Position numbers and translations under genes: made by a program. From assembly GCA_035447945.1 (NCBI GenBank), contig DAOTHZ010000003.1, positions 1-64,000 of the forward strand: a stretch of 64,000 bases of DNA, in the 5' to 3' direction. Below are positions 36,324 to 45,294 of this stretch, one piece after another. Source of the stretch: Syntrophomonas_B sp035447945 (GTDB taxonomy: Bacteria; Bacillota; Syntrophomonadia; Syntrophomonadales; Syntrophomonadaceae). The stretch's first letter is position 1. Every line of letters begins with the position of its first letter. The notes below the pieces were generated by a model that was given only the letters and a program-made list of their open reading frames with translations, was not told the origin of the DNA and searched no databases.

Positions 36324-37160
36324 ATGGAGATATCCAGCCAAAGGTTCTGGATTAAGAATCAACAAAGAATGGATAAGAATGAATTGCTGCCTGATTTTAT
36401 AGAAAAAGGTGTATCGCTTTATGAAGTTTTGAGAGTCATACAAGGCGTACCGCTTTTTTTGGAATGCCACCTGGCAAGACTAAAGCATTCTGCACAACTC
36501 ACCCAGCTGGAGCTGCCATTGGATGATCATCAGATCAGCCAACGATTACTGGCGTTAATCAACAGCAACCAGGTGGAACAGGGTAATATTAAATTTGTCC
36601 TTAATTATCCTGCGGCTGGTCAACCGGCTGATTTTTATGCTTATTTCGTAGAGCATGATTATCCTTCCCCGGAGGACTACTGTCAGGGAGTCAAAACGGT
36701 ACTGGTTCAGATGGAAAGACCCAACCCCAATGCCAAGATAGACCGGGCAGATTATCGTAAAAGAATTGATGAAGCCAAACGCAAGACGGGTTCGTATGAG
36801 GCTTTGCTGGTGGATCGAGAAAGGAACGTGAGCGAAGGCGGACGGTCCAATTTATTCATGATAAAAGACGAGATGGTTTATACTGCCCCGGCAAACAAGG
36901 TGTTAAAAGGAATAACCCGAAAAATGGTTCTGGTTGCGTGTGAAAATCGAGGTTATCAAGTTTGTGAAAAAGAAATCAGCCTGGATGAGATGCTGGCCAT
37001 GGATGCGATTTTTATCTCTTCCACTTCGCCCAAAGTATTGCCGGTAAGACAAGTGGATGATAATGCTATTGATTCCGGAAAAAACAAGGTCGTTCAGGAA
37101 ATCATGGCCGAATATGATGCCATCATTGACGAATATATTGAAAGACACAAGGCTATATAA
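36324..37160 (+). CDS. Class IV aminotransferase (D-amino acid/branched-chain/ADC lyase family)
   Basis: A 278-residue fold-type IV PLP enzyme. By spacing to the following GSYEALL segment, K138 in NAKID is the PLP lysine; SEGGRSNLF near 171 and the C-terminal SSTSPKVLPV are family features. Members include D-alanine transaminase, branched-chain aminotransferase and aminodeoxychorismate lyase; I cannot choose between them. ATG start after AAGGAGG. It is the only plus-strand gene inside the glycine block and converges on grdD. Confidence 0.8.
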   Translation: MEISSQRFWIKNQQRMDKNELLPDFIEKGVSLYEVLRVIQGVPLFLECHLARLKHSAQLTQLELPLDDHQISQRLLALINSNQVEQGNIKFVLNYPAAGQPADFYAYFVEHDYPSPEDYCQGVKTVLVQMERPNPNAKIDRADYRKRIDEAKRKTGSYEALLVDRERNVSEGGRSNLFMIKDEMVYTAPANKVLKGITRKMVLVACENRGYQVCEKEISLDEMLAMDAIFISSTSPKVLPVRQVDDNAIDSGKNKVVQEIMAEYDAIIDEYIERHKAI

Positions 37161-37177
37161 TCAGCGGAGTTTATTTT

Positions 37178-37212
37178 AAAAAGGCCGGGAATGATATGTT
37201 TCCCGGCCTTTT
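37178..37212. terminator. Bidirectional terminator between aminotransferase gene and grdD
   Basis: AAAAAGGCCGGGAA and TTCCCGGCCTTTT form a strong stem with a short loop, with T-runs on both strands. It ends the plus-strand aminotransferase gene and the minus-strand grd operon. Confidence 0.9.
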
Positions 37213-37225
37213 GAGAGTATGGTTG

Positions 37226-38371
37226 TCATATATACTGATGGACTTTTAAAATCTCCAAAGCGTTGGCTTTGTCTTCCCCGGCCACCAAAACAATCGGACC
37301 GGTACAACCCATACCGCTGGAGGCAAAGATGTTGTTTTTCCATAACGTTTTAACGGCGTCTTCCAACTCCAGGATATCGATCCCCGTAATTTGTTCAGCA
37401 GTAATCTTGGCAGGGGGAGGGTTTATTTCTTCCTTGGCTGGCACGGTGACTGGAGAGGCAGGAATTTTCCAGCCGGCCTGTTGGGCTTTGGTTATTTCCT
37501 GGCTTGCGACTTGTTTCAACCCGCCCCTGACCATGGCAGCGCAGTAATTGATGGCCCCGGCAATAACCGGTACACCGGAAGCCCGCGAGATGATACAAAT
37601 CAGCCGGTCAAAGTTCTCGCCGATGCCAGGACCATATCCATAGCCCCTGGTTTCATAGTCACCACCGCTGGTAAAGGAACTGAAGAGTTTCATCAGAATA
37701 TTCCCGGTCAGGGTATCACAAACTACCACATCGACACTACCCAGAATCAAATCATTGCCTCGTAAAATCTGACCGCCGTCTGCCCGTTGTGATGTGCCCC
37801 AGCAAATATCATAGCCTTTGTCTTGCATGGCATTCAGATATCTTTCCACCTGACGACTTCCCTCAACATTTAAAATCCCCAGGGTAGGATTGGCGATTCC
37901 GTCTGCCCGGGCGGCAGCTATTCCCAATACAGCATTTTTTACCATCGCTTGGATACGGTCAGTGTCACTCGTTCCGGTTGTGCTGGCGATATACATATTT
38001 CGACCCCGGGCCGGCGTTATGACTTTGCCAATGGTTGCTACCCCGATGGGAAAAGGATAATGCATGGTGACTGCTCCGTCCAAATCCTTATCATCGAGAA
38101 GTCTTTCCAATACCGCATGCACTTCGTCTTCGTCAACAGCCTCATAGACCGGTAAATTGGACTTTGGGACCAAACCGATGAGACTTACTTCCAAACCGGG
38201 AACTTGTTGCATGGCAATTTCCGCCCCGCGAAGCAAATCCAGCGGTGCAACCTCGCTGCCGACTGTTGTTAGTCCGATTTTTATTTTTCTGGCGGTTGGG
38301 CCGTTTCGTAACAGTTCCGCTGTTTCGCTGAGAACTTCGCAAAGAAGATGCATATTCCTGTTATTCTCCAT
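37226..38371 (-). CDS. grdD: Glycine reductase complex component C, subunit alpha
   Basis: A 381-residue GrdD. With GrdC it releases acetyl phosphate from the acetyl-enzyme intermediate made by selenoprotein A. A cysteine near the C terminus (about C356, in GMGCTGPIVLV) matches a conserved functional position of the family. It has a phosphate acyltransferase-like fold (NILMKLFSSFTSGGDYETRG and nearby). The start overlaps the end of grdC by eleven bases. Last gene of the operon. Confidence 0.94.
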   Translation of the reverse strand: MENNRNMHLLCEVLSETAELLRNGPTARKIKIGLTTVGSEVAPLDLLRGAEIAMQQVPGLEVSLIGLVPKSNLPVYEAVDEDEVHAVLERLLDDKDLDGAVTMHYPFPIGVATIGKVITPARGRNMYIASTTGTSDTDRIQAMVKNAVLGIAAARADGIANPTLGILNVEGSRQVERYLNAMQDKGYDICWGTSQRADGGQILRGNDLILGSVDVVVCDTLTGNILMKLFSSFTSGGDYETRGYGYGPGIGENFDRLICIISRASGVPVIAGAINYCAAMVRGGLKQVASQEITKAQQAGWKIPASPVTVPAKEEINPPPAKITAEQITGIDILELEDAVKTLWKNNIFASSGMGCTGPIVLVAGEDKANALEILKVHQYI

Positions 38372-39929
38372 TAGAAAGCCGCCCCCCGCTCATTGACCGG
38401 GCCAATTCCTGCATGGCATCGGCCAGCATATTTCTGATTTCCTGTTTGCTTTCCTCTTTATTGTCGGATGGCATACAATCCCCTTGAATGCCCTGGTTGG
38501 GCTCTATAATAAAACTGATCCCATCAAAAAGATCCGTCATTCTGCCCAGAAATAGACTGCCTTTGCCGATGAGCATGGCCCGCTGCATTTTTTTCGTCAG
38601 AATATTATCCCGGATATAACCAAGCAGAGGTACACCGGAGGGAATATGGCCCTGGGTGGGAGCAAAACCAGTGACACCGTGTTGGCTGACAAATGAGGGA
38701 AGCTCATCACGACTTATTTCTCCCCTTTTAACGGCCATGGCGCCGATCATTTTATAATTAGCCAAGGGTACATCCCCAGCCCCGGCGGGAGATGTTATCT
38801 CTGCATTTTGCAATTCTGGCGCATAAACGTCCACATCGATTAGCCGCAGTTGGACTTTTTCCAAAGGGTCAACCACGATTGCCTGGATTACTGCTTGTGG
38901 TGACGAACCCGAGGAGATTTTATGCCGGCCCACAATATCCGTTCGGATGATAGGATTCCTGCCGTCATTTTCACTGATTAGAATCGCATAACCACCAACC
39001 ATGTCCTCCAATACGGGCATTTCCTTGTTTACATGATCCCGGCTGTTCATGCCCAGCTTGGCAGAGGATCCCCCGGCCATTACGACCACATTCTTAAAAA
39101 TACCGGATTGAACCAAAGCAGCTGCAGTCAGGATACCATGGGCCGGGCCGGCGCAAAAGGCTCGCATATCCACCCCGGTGGCATTGTTGCATTCGGCAGC
39201 TTCTCCTATCGCTTTGGCCAGGTTGCCTCCCCCGCGTTGATTCATATCCCCTATGGCTTCCTCGGAGGTTTCAATAATGTAATCTATCTGCGCTGCGTCC
39301 AGATTGTTTTTGCGCAGCAGGTTTTTCAAGGCCAAAATCCCGGAAGCTTTGGCCACCAGGTTTTCAAAAACAATGGTGGCACTTAAGTTGGGATCGCTTT
39401 CATGGGCTTGACGAACACACCCTACCAGTTGGTTGTTCTCATATAAACCCTCAGCTTTTCCGGAGTTGACCAATTCCTCAATATAAGAACGGCTGCTGGC
39501 TTTGTTTAAAAAACCTAATTGTTTTTCATTAAACATTCGTTTTGCGGTTAAAATCTCTTTACTGCGGGCAGCAAACGCTTCTTCCAATTCCACCAATTGA
39601 AAACTGTCAGCTATTTTCATTACAGCATAAAACTCATTTTCGGGAATGATTTCCCCGTATTTTCCTTGTCGATCATTGTTGATCAGGTTTTGATACCAAG
39701 GTTTTGGCATTTCTTGTAATTCATGCGGGGTAAGGTTGCCGATAAAAACCTGATTAGGGGCATATTGAACAGCTTCTTCAAAACTGCGCAGAGATTGGGA
39801 TGCTTTATGAAGATACTCGGATTGCGGATTGTTTTTTCTTTCCATCGTGATGGTGGTACCGTGTTCCATCATAATATTGGGAGCATGTACCAGAATAAAT
39901 CCGACTGCTTTTATCACCGGAAAATTCAA
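38361..39929 (-). CDS. grdC: Glycine reductase complex component C, subunit beta
   Basis: A 522-residue GrdC, related to beta-ketoacyl synthase III/thiolases, with a cysteine in DMRAFCAGPAHG as the likely acyl-binding residue. It begins MNFPVIKAVGFILVHAP, the usual start of the family. Together with GrdD it converts the acetyl-selenoenzyme intermediate to acetyl phosphate, which can yield ATP. TTG start after AAAGGAGG. It follows grdB by 99 bases. Confidence 0.94.
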   Translation of the reverse strand: MNFPVIKAVGFILVHAPNIMMEHGTTITMERKNNPQSEYLHKASQSLRSFEEAVQYAPNQVFIGNLTPHELQEMPKPWYQNLINNDRQGKYGEIIPENEFYAVMKIADSFQLVELEEAFAARSKEILTAKRMFNEKQLGFLNKASSRSYIEELVNSGKAEGLYENNQLVGCVRQAHESDPNLSATIVFENLVAKASGILALKNLLRKNNLDAAQIDYIIETSEEAIGDMNQRGGGNLAKAIGEAAECNNATGVDMRAFCAGPAHGILTAAALVQSGIFKNVVVMAGGSSAKLGMNSRDHVNKEMPVLEDMVGGYAILISENDGRNPIIRTDIVGRHKISSGSSPQAVIQAIVVDPLEKVQLRLIDVDVYAPELQNAEITSPAGAGDVPLANYKMIGAMAVKRGEISRDELPSFVSQHGVTGFAPTQGHIPSGVPLLGYIRDNILTKKMQRAMLIGKGSLFLGRMTDLFDGISFIIEPNQGIQGDCMPSDNKEESKQEIRNMLADAMQELARSMSGGRLSNGE

Positions 39930-40028
39930 CTTGCTTTCCTCCTTTTATCATTGCGCAAAGAAATCGTTTGGATGCATAAACATAACTGCTATTTACGCAT
40001 CCAAACCGGGCAGGCATGAAGCAGTACT

Positions 40029-41333
40029 TTAAAAGACCGTTTGCTCACTGATCTCAGTAGTCAATGCCTGCAAGGCCTTTTCGACGATACTTCGTCTAAG
40101 TGCAAACTCTTCTTCCTGGTTTAGTTGAGGATTGCCCAAAGGATAAGGAATTGCGATCGCCGGATCAATTCGATTTGCTCCTACGGTCAAGGAGATGGGT
40201 ACAACCGTACAGACATGAACGACAGGTACGTCAACCACTTCCTCCAGTTCTTTTACCATCGTTGCCCCGCAACGTGTACAGGTCCCTCAGGTGGAAGTTA
40301 GAATAATCCCGTCGACTTGTGCGTGTTTTAATTCTTCGCCGATCGCGTGGGCATATTTTTTGGCATTGGCGACCGAGGTTCCATTGCCGACGGTTGCATA
40401 ATAAATGTTATGCAGTTGGCCGATTATCCCCTCCTGTTCCAGCTTGCGCATTACATCCACCGGCAATACCCGGTCAGCATCCTGGTTGGCATATACCGGA
40501 TCATAACCCCCATGGGCTGTTTCATAAGTTTCAGCAGTCAAATCATTCATTCCGCTGATATCATATCGGCCAAATTTTGAGGCACTGGAAGATTCGATGC
40601 GATCGGGGTTGCCTTTTGGTACGATACCGCCGGATGTTACCAGAGCAATTTTAGCCTGGCTTAAATGCTTAATGGCCGCCCGGGGAGATACCCGATCGAA
40701 CACAGGCATGGGGTATTCTGTAACAAAGGGTACTCCCTTCAATTTTTTAAGCAGCATTTCCACTGCGCGGGCTGAACCTCTTTGCTCATGAAAAACATTT
40801 TTGCGAATGCCGCGCGCCAGGTAACCCTCTTCTGCCGGAGATCCAATCACATCTCCGTTCGCTATTCGGCTTGCCAACCGTGCCAGCGCCGGTATGGCAT
40901 TACGCATTTGCGCAGCGGAATTGCCGGTTTTAACGATATATATATCTTTTTTATACATGTCTGCCCCGGGATTTTCTTCGTACATACCAGTAACTACCGG
41001 AATCTGAAGCTTTTTTTGTACGGCAGTACATACCGCCCCACAAGCCAAGCCGTATCTGCCAGCATTAAAGGCCGGTCCGGCGATAAGCAGATCAGGGTTG
41101 AAACCAGCGACTAAGCCAACGATTTCTTTAGTAGCAATATCAATATTTTCGTTAAAATACGTGTCACCGCAGATTACCGTACCTACGATTGTCATATCTT
41201 TATCCAAGGCATTTACCAGTGCCGTCCCTGGTCCAACCGGACCGTTTTTGCAAAAAGGTATGGTATCAGCTTTTTCTTCTCCGCCAATTTGACCAAAAAA
41301 CTGATTTAAATAATGGACTACTCTAATGGCCAC
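40029..41333 (-). CDS. grdB: Glycine reductase component B gamma subunit (selenoprotein GrdB)
   Basis: A 434-residue selenoprotein that binds glycine and transfers its carboxymethyl group to GrdA. The frame is interrupted by TGA at 40289-40287, which is selenocysteine 349: the reading continues in frame as UGTCTRCGATMVKELE and ends at 40029. The UxxCxxC motif and the VVHVCTVVPISLTVGANR tail are diagnostic of GrdB. A SECIS-like hairpin lies just downstream of the codon. Start: GTG at 41333 after AAGGGGGA; the frame is open up to 41357. Automated gene calling would give two fragments or a pseudogene. Confidence 0.93.
40260..40289 (-). promoter_or_regulatory. SECIS element and UGA selenocysteine codon of grdB
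   Basis: The UGA is at 40289-40287 on the minus strand. After 12 bases a perfect 6-bp stem CGTTGC/GCAACG (40274-40269 and 40265-40260) closes a GGG loop, whose first base is 19 bases past the UGA. Position just downstream of the codon and a G-containing apical loop fit bacterial SECIS elements bound by SelB. Confidence 0.8.
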
Positions 41334-41350
41334 GACTGCTTCCCCCTTTT

Positions 41351-41815
41351 CTAACAAAATTGCTGCCTTATGTTTTCCATTTCTTTTTTTATCTCATCTA
41401 CATCGAGAACCATTTCCATCATGCTGATCTGGTCCTCATATATTGCAGGATCAATCAAATCTTTTATTTCCAGAATGTGATAAACCGGCAGTTTTAGAGC
41501 GATATTGGTCAGCGGTCCGGCATAGGTGGGATCCCCGTTGATGACGGTTTCAGCCGTCAGTCCGGCTGATTCTGCTTCCGCTCCGCCCAGCACAACAACT
41601 ACTTTATCGGTTCCGAATTTGTCCGCCGTTTCCTTGATTCTTAGTTGATTGGCCATGTCCATGGCCCCGGCCGCTGTTCAAACGAAACATTCCGTACTGG
41701 TAAAAAGAATTTCCCCCCCTACGGTTTCCATGCACTCGGCGATAGCCGGACCGGGAATCCCGTCGCGATCACCTAGAATACAAATTTTTTTATCTGTAAA
41801 AAAGCTTTTATCCAT
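41351..41815 (-). CDS. grdA: Glycine reductase selenoprotein A
   Basis: A 154-residue selenoprotein, the carrier subunit of glycine reductase. TGA at 41680-41678 encodes selenocysteine 46 in the CFVU motif (C43, U46), followed by TAAGAMDMANQ. The N-terminal part (MDKSFFTDKKICILGDRDG from the ATG at 41815) and the C-terminal part (SMMEMVLDVDEIKKE) both match GrdA. The selenol accepts the carboxymethyl group from GrdB. A SECIS-like hairpin follows the codon. The stop is 17 bases before the grdB start. Conventional calling would miss the first 45 residues. Confidence 0.93.
41651..41680 (-). promoter_or_regulatory. SECIS element and UGA selenocysteine codon of grdA
   Basis: The UGA is at 41680-41678 on the minus strand. 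After 11 bases a perfect 6-bp stem GGCCAT/ATGGCC (41666-41661 and 41656-41651) closes a GGAC loop whose first base is 18 bases past the UGA. This fits the bacterial SECIS pattern. Confidence 0.8.
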
Positions 41816-41856
41816 TCGGGTTATCCGTCCTTTCATTTTTAAGATACATTTTATTA

Positions 41857-43140
41857 TTAGTATTCCAATGCTCCCATGCGATTCAATCCCAGTTCATTGG
41901 TAGCGCCGGTAATAGCTTGGATTTCAATAGTTAATGAGCCGTCTTGTTGTAGAGACCCATCAAAACCTCCGGCAATAATTTGGCTGGGTTCAATATAACC
42001 AATTACCCTGGACATGGATGGCAAATGAATCAAAGCGTTGGCATTGCCGCCGCTGACTACCGCATTGGCCAGCGGGTTGGCATCTGCCAAAGACTGGGAG
42101 GCACCATCGCGACCAGCGTATTCATCGGTAATTAGCACCGTTTTAATGCCTAAAGATTCAAGTTTTCTGCAATTCATGATTAAATCGGCATCGGGATTGC
42201 CAAAACCCTCTTCGCTGATAATGGCTCCGTCTGCTCCCAGACTCTCTACCAGTTTGGCTGTAAAGTTGGAGCTGCGTTCCTTGTCAAGCAGGGTTACATT
42301 TTCATTGGTTACCACTATCCCTATGAAGTTCAGGTCTTTCCCATGGCGGGCCAAAAGATCGGCGATGACCGGATTGTTGAGGTGATGATAAGTCGTATTT
42401 TTATCACAGGCAGAAACACAATTACCGCTTATGATGGCCCCGTCCATCACCTCGGTAGGATAGAGAAAAGTCGGCAAAATTCTTTTTGCATCCAGACCGT
42501 ACAGATAGGTGTCATGCATTAGACCTTGCGTTTGCAGCATATAAACATAAACTATTTTCGGCAAATCCAAATATTGTTTTATCTGCTCGAGCAGAGGTTT
42601 GGTTTCAAAAAGCTGGGTTTGGTCAGGCACTGCATTTTTGCCTAATTCGGCTACATAACGGGTAGCTTTCAATCCAGCCATGCGGATGGCTTCTTCGTGT
42701 TCGTGCTGGGGCAGGCCTTCTGCTTTATCACAGAGAATCACCAGATTAATGGTTTGGGAGAAAGGCGTATAATCAGCACCAGGTCCCGACATATCAATGA
42801 TGCCTTCTTGAAAACCCACAATTTTCCCAACCGTCAGTATGGTCATGCCTCTTAATACATTGGTTTTGCCGCTGCCAGCCATTTCCGCATTGCCAAAAAG
42901 GCCGGGAAAGACCTGACCGGGGCCATCCACTTTAACTCTTGGTTCCAGGACGTCCTTGACCGGGCAAATTCTAACTTCATCCCCCGGGTGTACAATATCA
43001 GCTTCGATTCTGGCCAGGCGATCGTCTTTGATTGTATTCAGCAGTTCCAGCCGGTCAATATAAACAATCCCGTTTTCAATTCTACTTTTATCACCAAATT
43101 GGACATCTTTGACCAGGATATTTCTCAGTTCCAATTGCAT
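41857..43140 (-). CDS. grdE: Glycine reductase component B precursor (GrdE)
   Basis: A 427-residue proprotein that is cleaved autocatalytically at a conserved cysteine to give the alpha and beta subunits of component B. The cleavage residue should be C241 in SGNCVSACDKN, almost the same number as in characterised GrdE. The presence of GrdE and GrdB, rather than GrdF, GrdG, GrdH or GrdI, makes this the glycine-specific system rather than sarcosine or betaine reductase. ATG start with GGAGGCAG upstream. Confidence 0.94.
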   Translation of the reverse strand: MQLELRNILVKDVQFGDKSRIENGIVYIDRLELLNTIKDDRLARIEADIVHPGDEVRICPVKDVLEPRVKVDGPGQVFPGLFGNAEMAGSGKTNVLRGMTILTVGKIVGFQEGIIDMSGPGADYTPFSQTINLVILCDKAEGLPQHEHEEAIRMAGLKATRYVAELGKNAVPDQTQLFETKPLLEQIKQYLDLPKIVYVYMLQTQGLMHDTYLYGLDAKRILPTFLYPTEVMDGAIISGNCVSACDKNTTYHHLNNPVIADLLARHGKDLNFIGIVVTNENVTLLDKERSSNFTAKLVESLGADGAIISEEGFGNPDADLIMNCRKLESLGIKTVLITDEYAGRDGASQSLADANPLANAVVSGGNANALIHLPSMSRVIGYIEPSQIIAGGFDGSLQQDGSLTIEIQAITGATNELGLNRMGALEY

Positions 43141-43155
43141 ACGGCTGCCTCCTTC

Positions 43156-43473
43156 CTACTCAACATATTGTTTAAGTTTGGCCTCAATGTCTTCTGGAGC
43201 AATTTCCTGGCCGGACAGTTCATCTATCTTCTGACCATCTTTATAAAAGAGTATGGCGGGCAGACCCAATACTTTTTGACTTATGGCCAGGCGTCGGTTG
43301 CCGGAGGTATCTACCGAACAAAACTTGATTTGTGGATATTTTGGGGCCAGATCTTCAACGTGGGGCATCAATTCCAAACAACGTTCACATTTGGGCCCCC
43401 ACCAGTCCACCATTACAATTCCGCTGGCGCCAAGCACTTCGTTATCAAAGTTGTCCTTGTTTACTGCAATCAT
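43156..43473 (-). CDS. trxA: Thioredoxin of the glycine reductase operon
   Basis: A 105-residue thioredoxin that passes electrons from its reductase to selenoprotein A. The active site reads WWGPKCERC with C29 and C32, unlike the usual WCGPC; altered motifs are known in thioredoxins of glycine-reducing bacteria. The cis-proline segment LGLPAILFYKDGQ is intact. ATG start with AGGGAG upstream, 15 bases after the reductase gene. Confidence 0.92.
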   Translation of the reverse strand: MIAVNKDNFDNEVLGASGIVMVDWWGPKCERCLELMPHVEDLAPKYPQIKFCSVDTSGNRRLAISQKVLGLPAILFYKDGQKIDELSGQEIAPEDIEAKLKQYVE

Positions 43474-43487
43474 TGCTCAACACTCCC

Positions 43488-44705
43488 TTACATATTTTTG
43501 ATAGCGTTTAGGCTTTCCTCATTTATTTCTGCTACTTCCTGCTTTATTTCACCATTCATAAAAACATGAAGTTTGGGCAGCTGATCCGGGGTAATATGAT
43601 ACCGTCTGCCAACCAATTCATTGCGAGTCGCATCTACTTTAACCAGGGAAAAACGTTCTTGGTTGGCCCGTACAAAACGATCCACGATCCCAATTTTTTC
43701 GGTGCCGCTCATATCGGCAGGATTATAATAAGCAACCAGAACCGGCTTTTTCGCTTCGATAACTTGGTTTTTCCACAATTCCGTTTCATGCACATATTTT
43801 TCTGCAGCTACAGCTGCGATCGCACCATCGCTGGCAGCAGTTACCACTTGCCGCAGGTATTTGGCTCTGACATCACCGGCTGCAAACAATCCCTCCAGAC
43901 TGGTCGCCATTTTTTCATCGGTAATAATGTAGCCCTGGGGGTTTAATTGCACTTCTGCCGGGAAAATATCGGTCAGCGGAACCGTGCCAATAAAAATAAA
44001 CACGCCATTCACCGGGTAATCGCTTTCTTCCCCGGTTTGGATATTTTTCAGGGTAATACTTTCCACCAATTCATCCCCATTGACACTTTTTACTATGGAA
44101 TTCCAAACCCATTTTATTTTTGGATTTTGTTGTGCCCGTTCAAAAGAAACTTGATTGGCATCCACTTTACCTTCTTCATGAATGACGATGATACTGACCT
44201 GATCAGCGAATTTGCTCAGATATTCAGCTTCTTCGATCGCAGCGTCACCGCTGCCTACTACGGCGACCTCCAATTCTTCAAACAGGTCGGCATCACAAGT
44301 CGCACAATAACTGACTCCCTTGCCGCGCAGTTTGCCTTCTCCCGGAACCATTAACATGCGTGGCTCAGCACCAAGGGCATAAACCAGTGCTTTCCCCAGA
44401 TATTCTCCTTTTTTGCCCGTGACTTTTTTGGGGAAGGATTTTACATCCAGCGATACGATACTGTCTTTAATCAATTCGGCACCAAATGATTGTGCATGCT
44501 CGGCCATGGCCTGGGTAAGTCCCGGCCCGGTTGTCCCCCGGCCAAACCCAGGGTAATTCTCCAATTCTTCAGTCGTTGCTGCTTGACCGCCAGGTCGGCC
44601 TTTTTCGATAATGGCAGTATGCATTCGCGCCCGGGCTCCATACATTGCCGCTGCCAGCCCGGCCGGGCCACCGCCCAGGACCAACAAATCATAAATTGTT
44701 TCCAT
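43488..44705 (-). CDS. trxB: Thioredoxin reductase with C-terminal thioredoxin-like domain
   Basis: About the first 310 residues are an FAD/NADPH thioredoxin reductase: GGGPAGLAAA at 11-20, the redox pair CATC at 134-137 and the FAD-binding AAGDVR. The C-terminal 95 residues form a thioredoxin-like domain (VLVAYYNPADMSGTEKIG) in which the CxxC is replaced by PADM, so it cannot do dithiol chemistry. It supplies electrons for glycine reduction. ATG at 44705 has AAGGCGGG nine bases upstream; a TTG at 44711 is too close to it. Confidence 0.9.
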   Translation of the reverse strand: METIYDLLVLGGGPAGLAAAMYGARARMHTAIIEKGRPGGQAATTEELENYPGFGRGTTGPGLTQAMAEHAQSFGAELIKDSIVSLDVKSFPKKVTGKKGEYLGKALVYALGAEPRMLMVPGEGKLRGKGVSYCATCDADLFEELEVAVVGSGDAAIEEAEYLSKFADQVSIIVIHEEGKVDANQVSFERAQQNPKIKWVWNSIVKSVNGDELVESITLKNIQTGEESDYPVNGVFIFIGTVPLTDIFPAEVQLNPQGYIITDEKMATSLEGLFAAGDVRAKYLRQVVTAASDGAIAAVAAEKYVHETELWKNQVIEAKKPVLVAYYNPADMSGTEKIGIVDRFVRANQERFSLVKVDATRNELVGRRYHITPDQLPKLHVFMNGEIKQEVAEINEESLNAIKNM

Positions 44706-44707
44706 TT

Positions 44708-45100
44708 TCAAACCCGCCTTTCCGTTAATGATGGAAGTGCTTGATCAAGCAACGCTTTGTCAATCATCTGGAAATCCTCATCCAATTGGGGAATGATTAA
44801 GTTGTCCCGGCGATTTGTATTTTCGGCTTCCATTCTTTCCAGTCCGTATGTCAACATGTTTAGGGCTGCATAATCAACTTCCGTTGCCAATGCAGTTAAT
44901 ACCATTGAACGGTAAGGATTATCTGCAGGCTTGATGCTTCCGGCCAATGGATGAGACAAAAGACGATGCCCGCCAGCTGCTTTATTTAAAGCCGCGTAGA
45001 AAACCTGACGTTGATTTCCAATAACAAATTGGATTTCAGCATTAGGGATATTTTTTACGATTGGGTTGTTAGTTATTATTAAAAATTGCCCGGATTGCAT
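44708..45100 (-). CDS. grdX: GrdX family protein
   Basis: A 130-residue protein of the GrdX family, found at the head of glycine reductase operons; its function is not established. The LLSHPLAGSIKPADNPYRS stretch is the family hallmark. ATG start after GGAGG. First gene of the operon, behind the leader that carries a riboswitch-like element and terminator. Confidence 0.88.
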   Translation of the reverse strand: MQSGQFLIITNNPIVKNIPNAEIQFVIGNQRQVFYAALNKAAGGHRLLSHPLAGSIKPADNPYRSMVLTALATEVDYAALNMLTYGLERMEAENTNRRDNLIIPQLDEDFQMIDKALLDQALPSLTERRV

Positions 45101-45123
45101 TGTTAAAATCCTCCAACATATTT

Positions 45124-45163
45124 AAGAAAAAACAGAGGATCAGTATAAACCTTATCCCCTGTT
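45124..45163 (-). terminator. Intrinsic terminator (attenuator) in the grd leader
   Basis: On the minus strand AACAGGGGAT (45163-45154) pairs with ATCCTCTGTT (45140-45131) with one G-U pair and a 13-base loop, followed by a U-rich tail (TTTTCTT to 45124). It lies about 23 bases before the grdX start, so it must be bypassed for the operon to be expressed. Confidence 0.8.
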
Positions 45164-45237
45164 TGTTTACCTGAGAGATTTACCAGCAAAGACGTGCTTC
45201 TTTATTCATTTATAAATTAGTCATGAATTCTTTATTT
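45154..45237 (-). promoter_or_regulatory. Probable divergent glycine riboswitch in the grd leader
   Basis: On the minus strand the leader contains AATCTCTCAGGTAAAC (45180-45165), the conserved CUCUCAGGyAAA block of the glycine aptamer, followed by ACAGGGG. Upstream are GAAGCACGTCTTTGC (45200-45186) and an AT-rich stem ATTCAT/ATGAAT (45227-45222 and 45209-45204) in the place of P2. The 5' half of P1 is poorly conserved and only one aptamer is seen. The 3' end overlaps the 5' arm of a terminator, so glycine binding could prevent termination (an ON switch). The context, glycine reductase genes, fits. Confidence 0.6.
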
Positions 45238-45264
45238 TATTCCTTCCTTACAATTTAATTGGAT

Positions 45265-45294
45265 ACCATACTTTATGAATTTCAATGATGTCAA
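45265..45294 (-). promoter_or_regulatory. Promoter of the grd operon
   Basis: On the minus strand a perfect TTGACA (45294-45289), an 18-base spacer and TATGGT (45270-45265). Transcription would begin near 45258, giving a leader of about 155 bases that contains the riboswitch-like element and the terminator. Confidence 0.7.

Noticed and set aside
40029..41357. Possible frameshifted or nonsense-disrupted grdB pseudogene
   Set aside because: The stop is an in-frame UGA exactly at the known selenocysteine position, with perfect family similarity on both sides and a SECIS-like hairpin.
28812..45100. Prophage or transposon origin of the glycine block
   Set aside because: No integrase, transposase, terminal repeats or attachment-site duplication is visible at either end.
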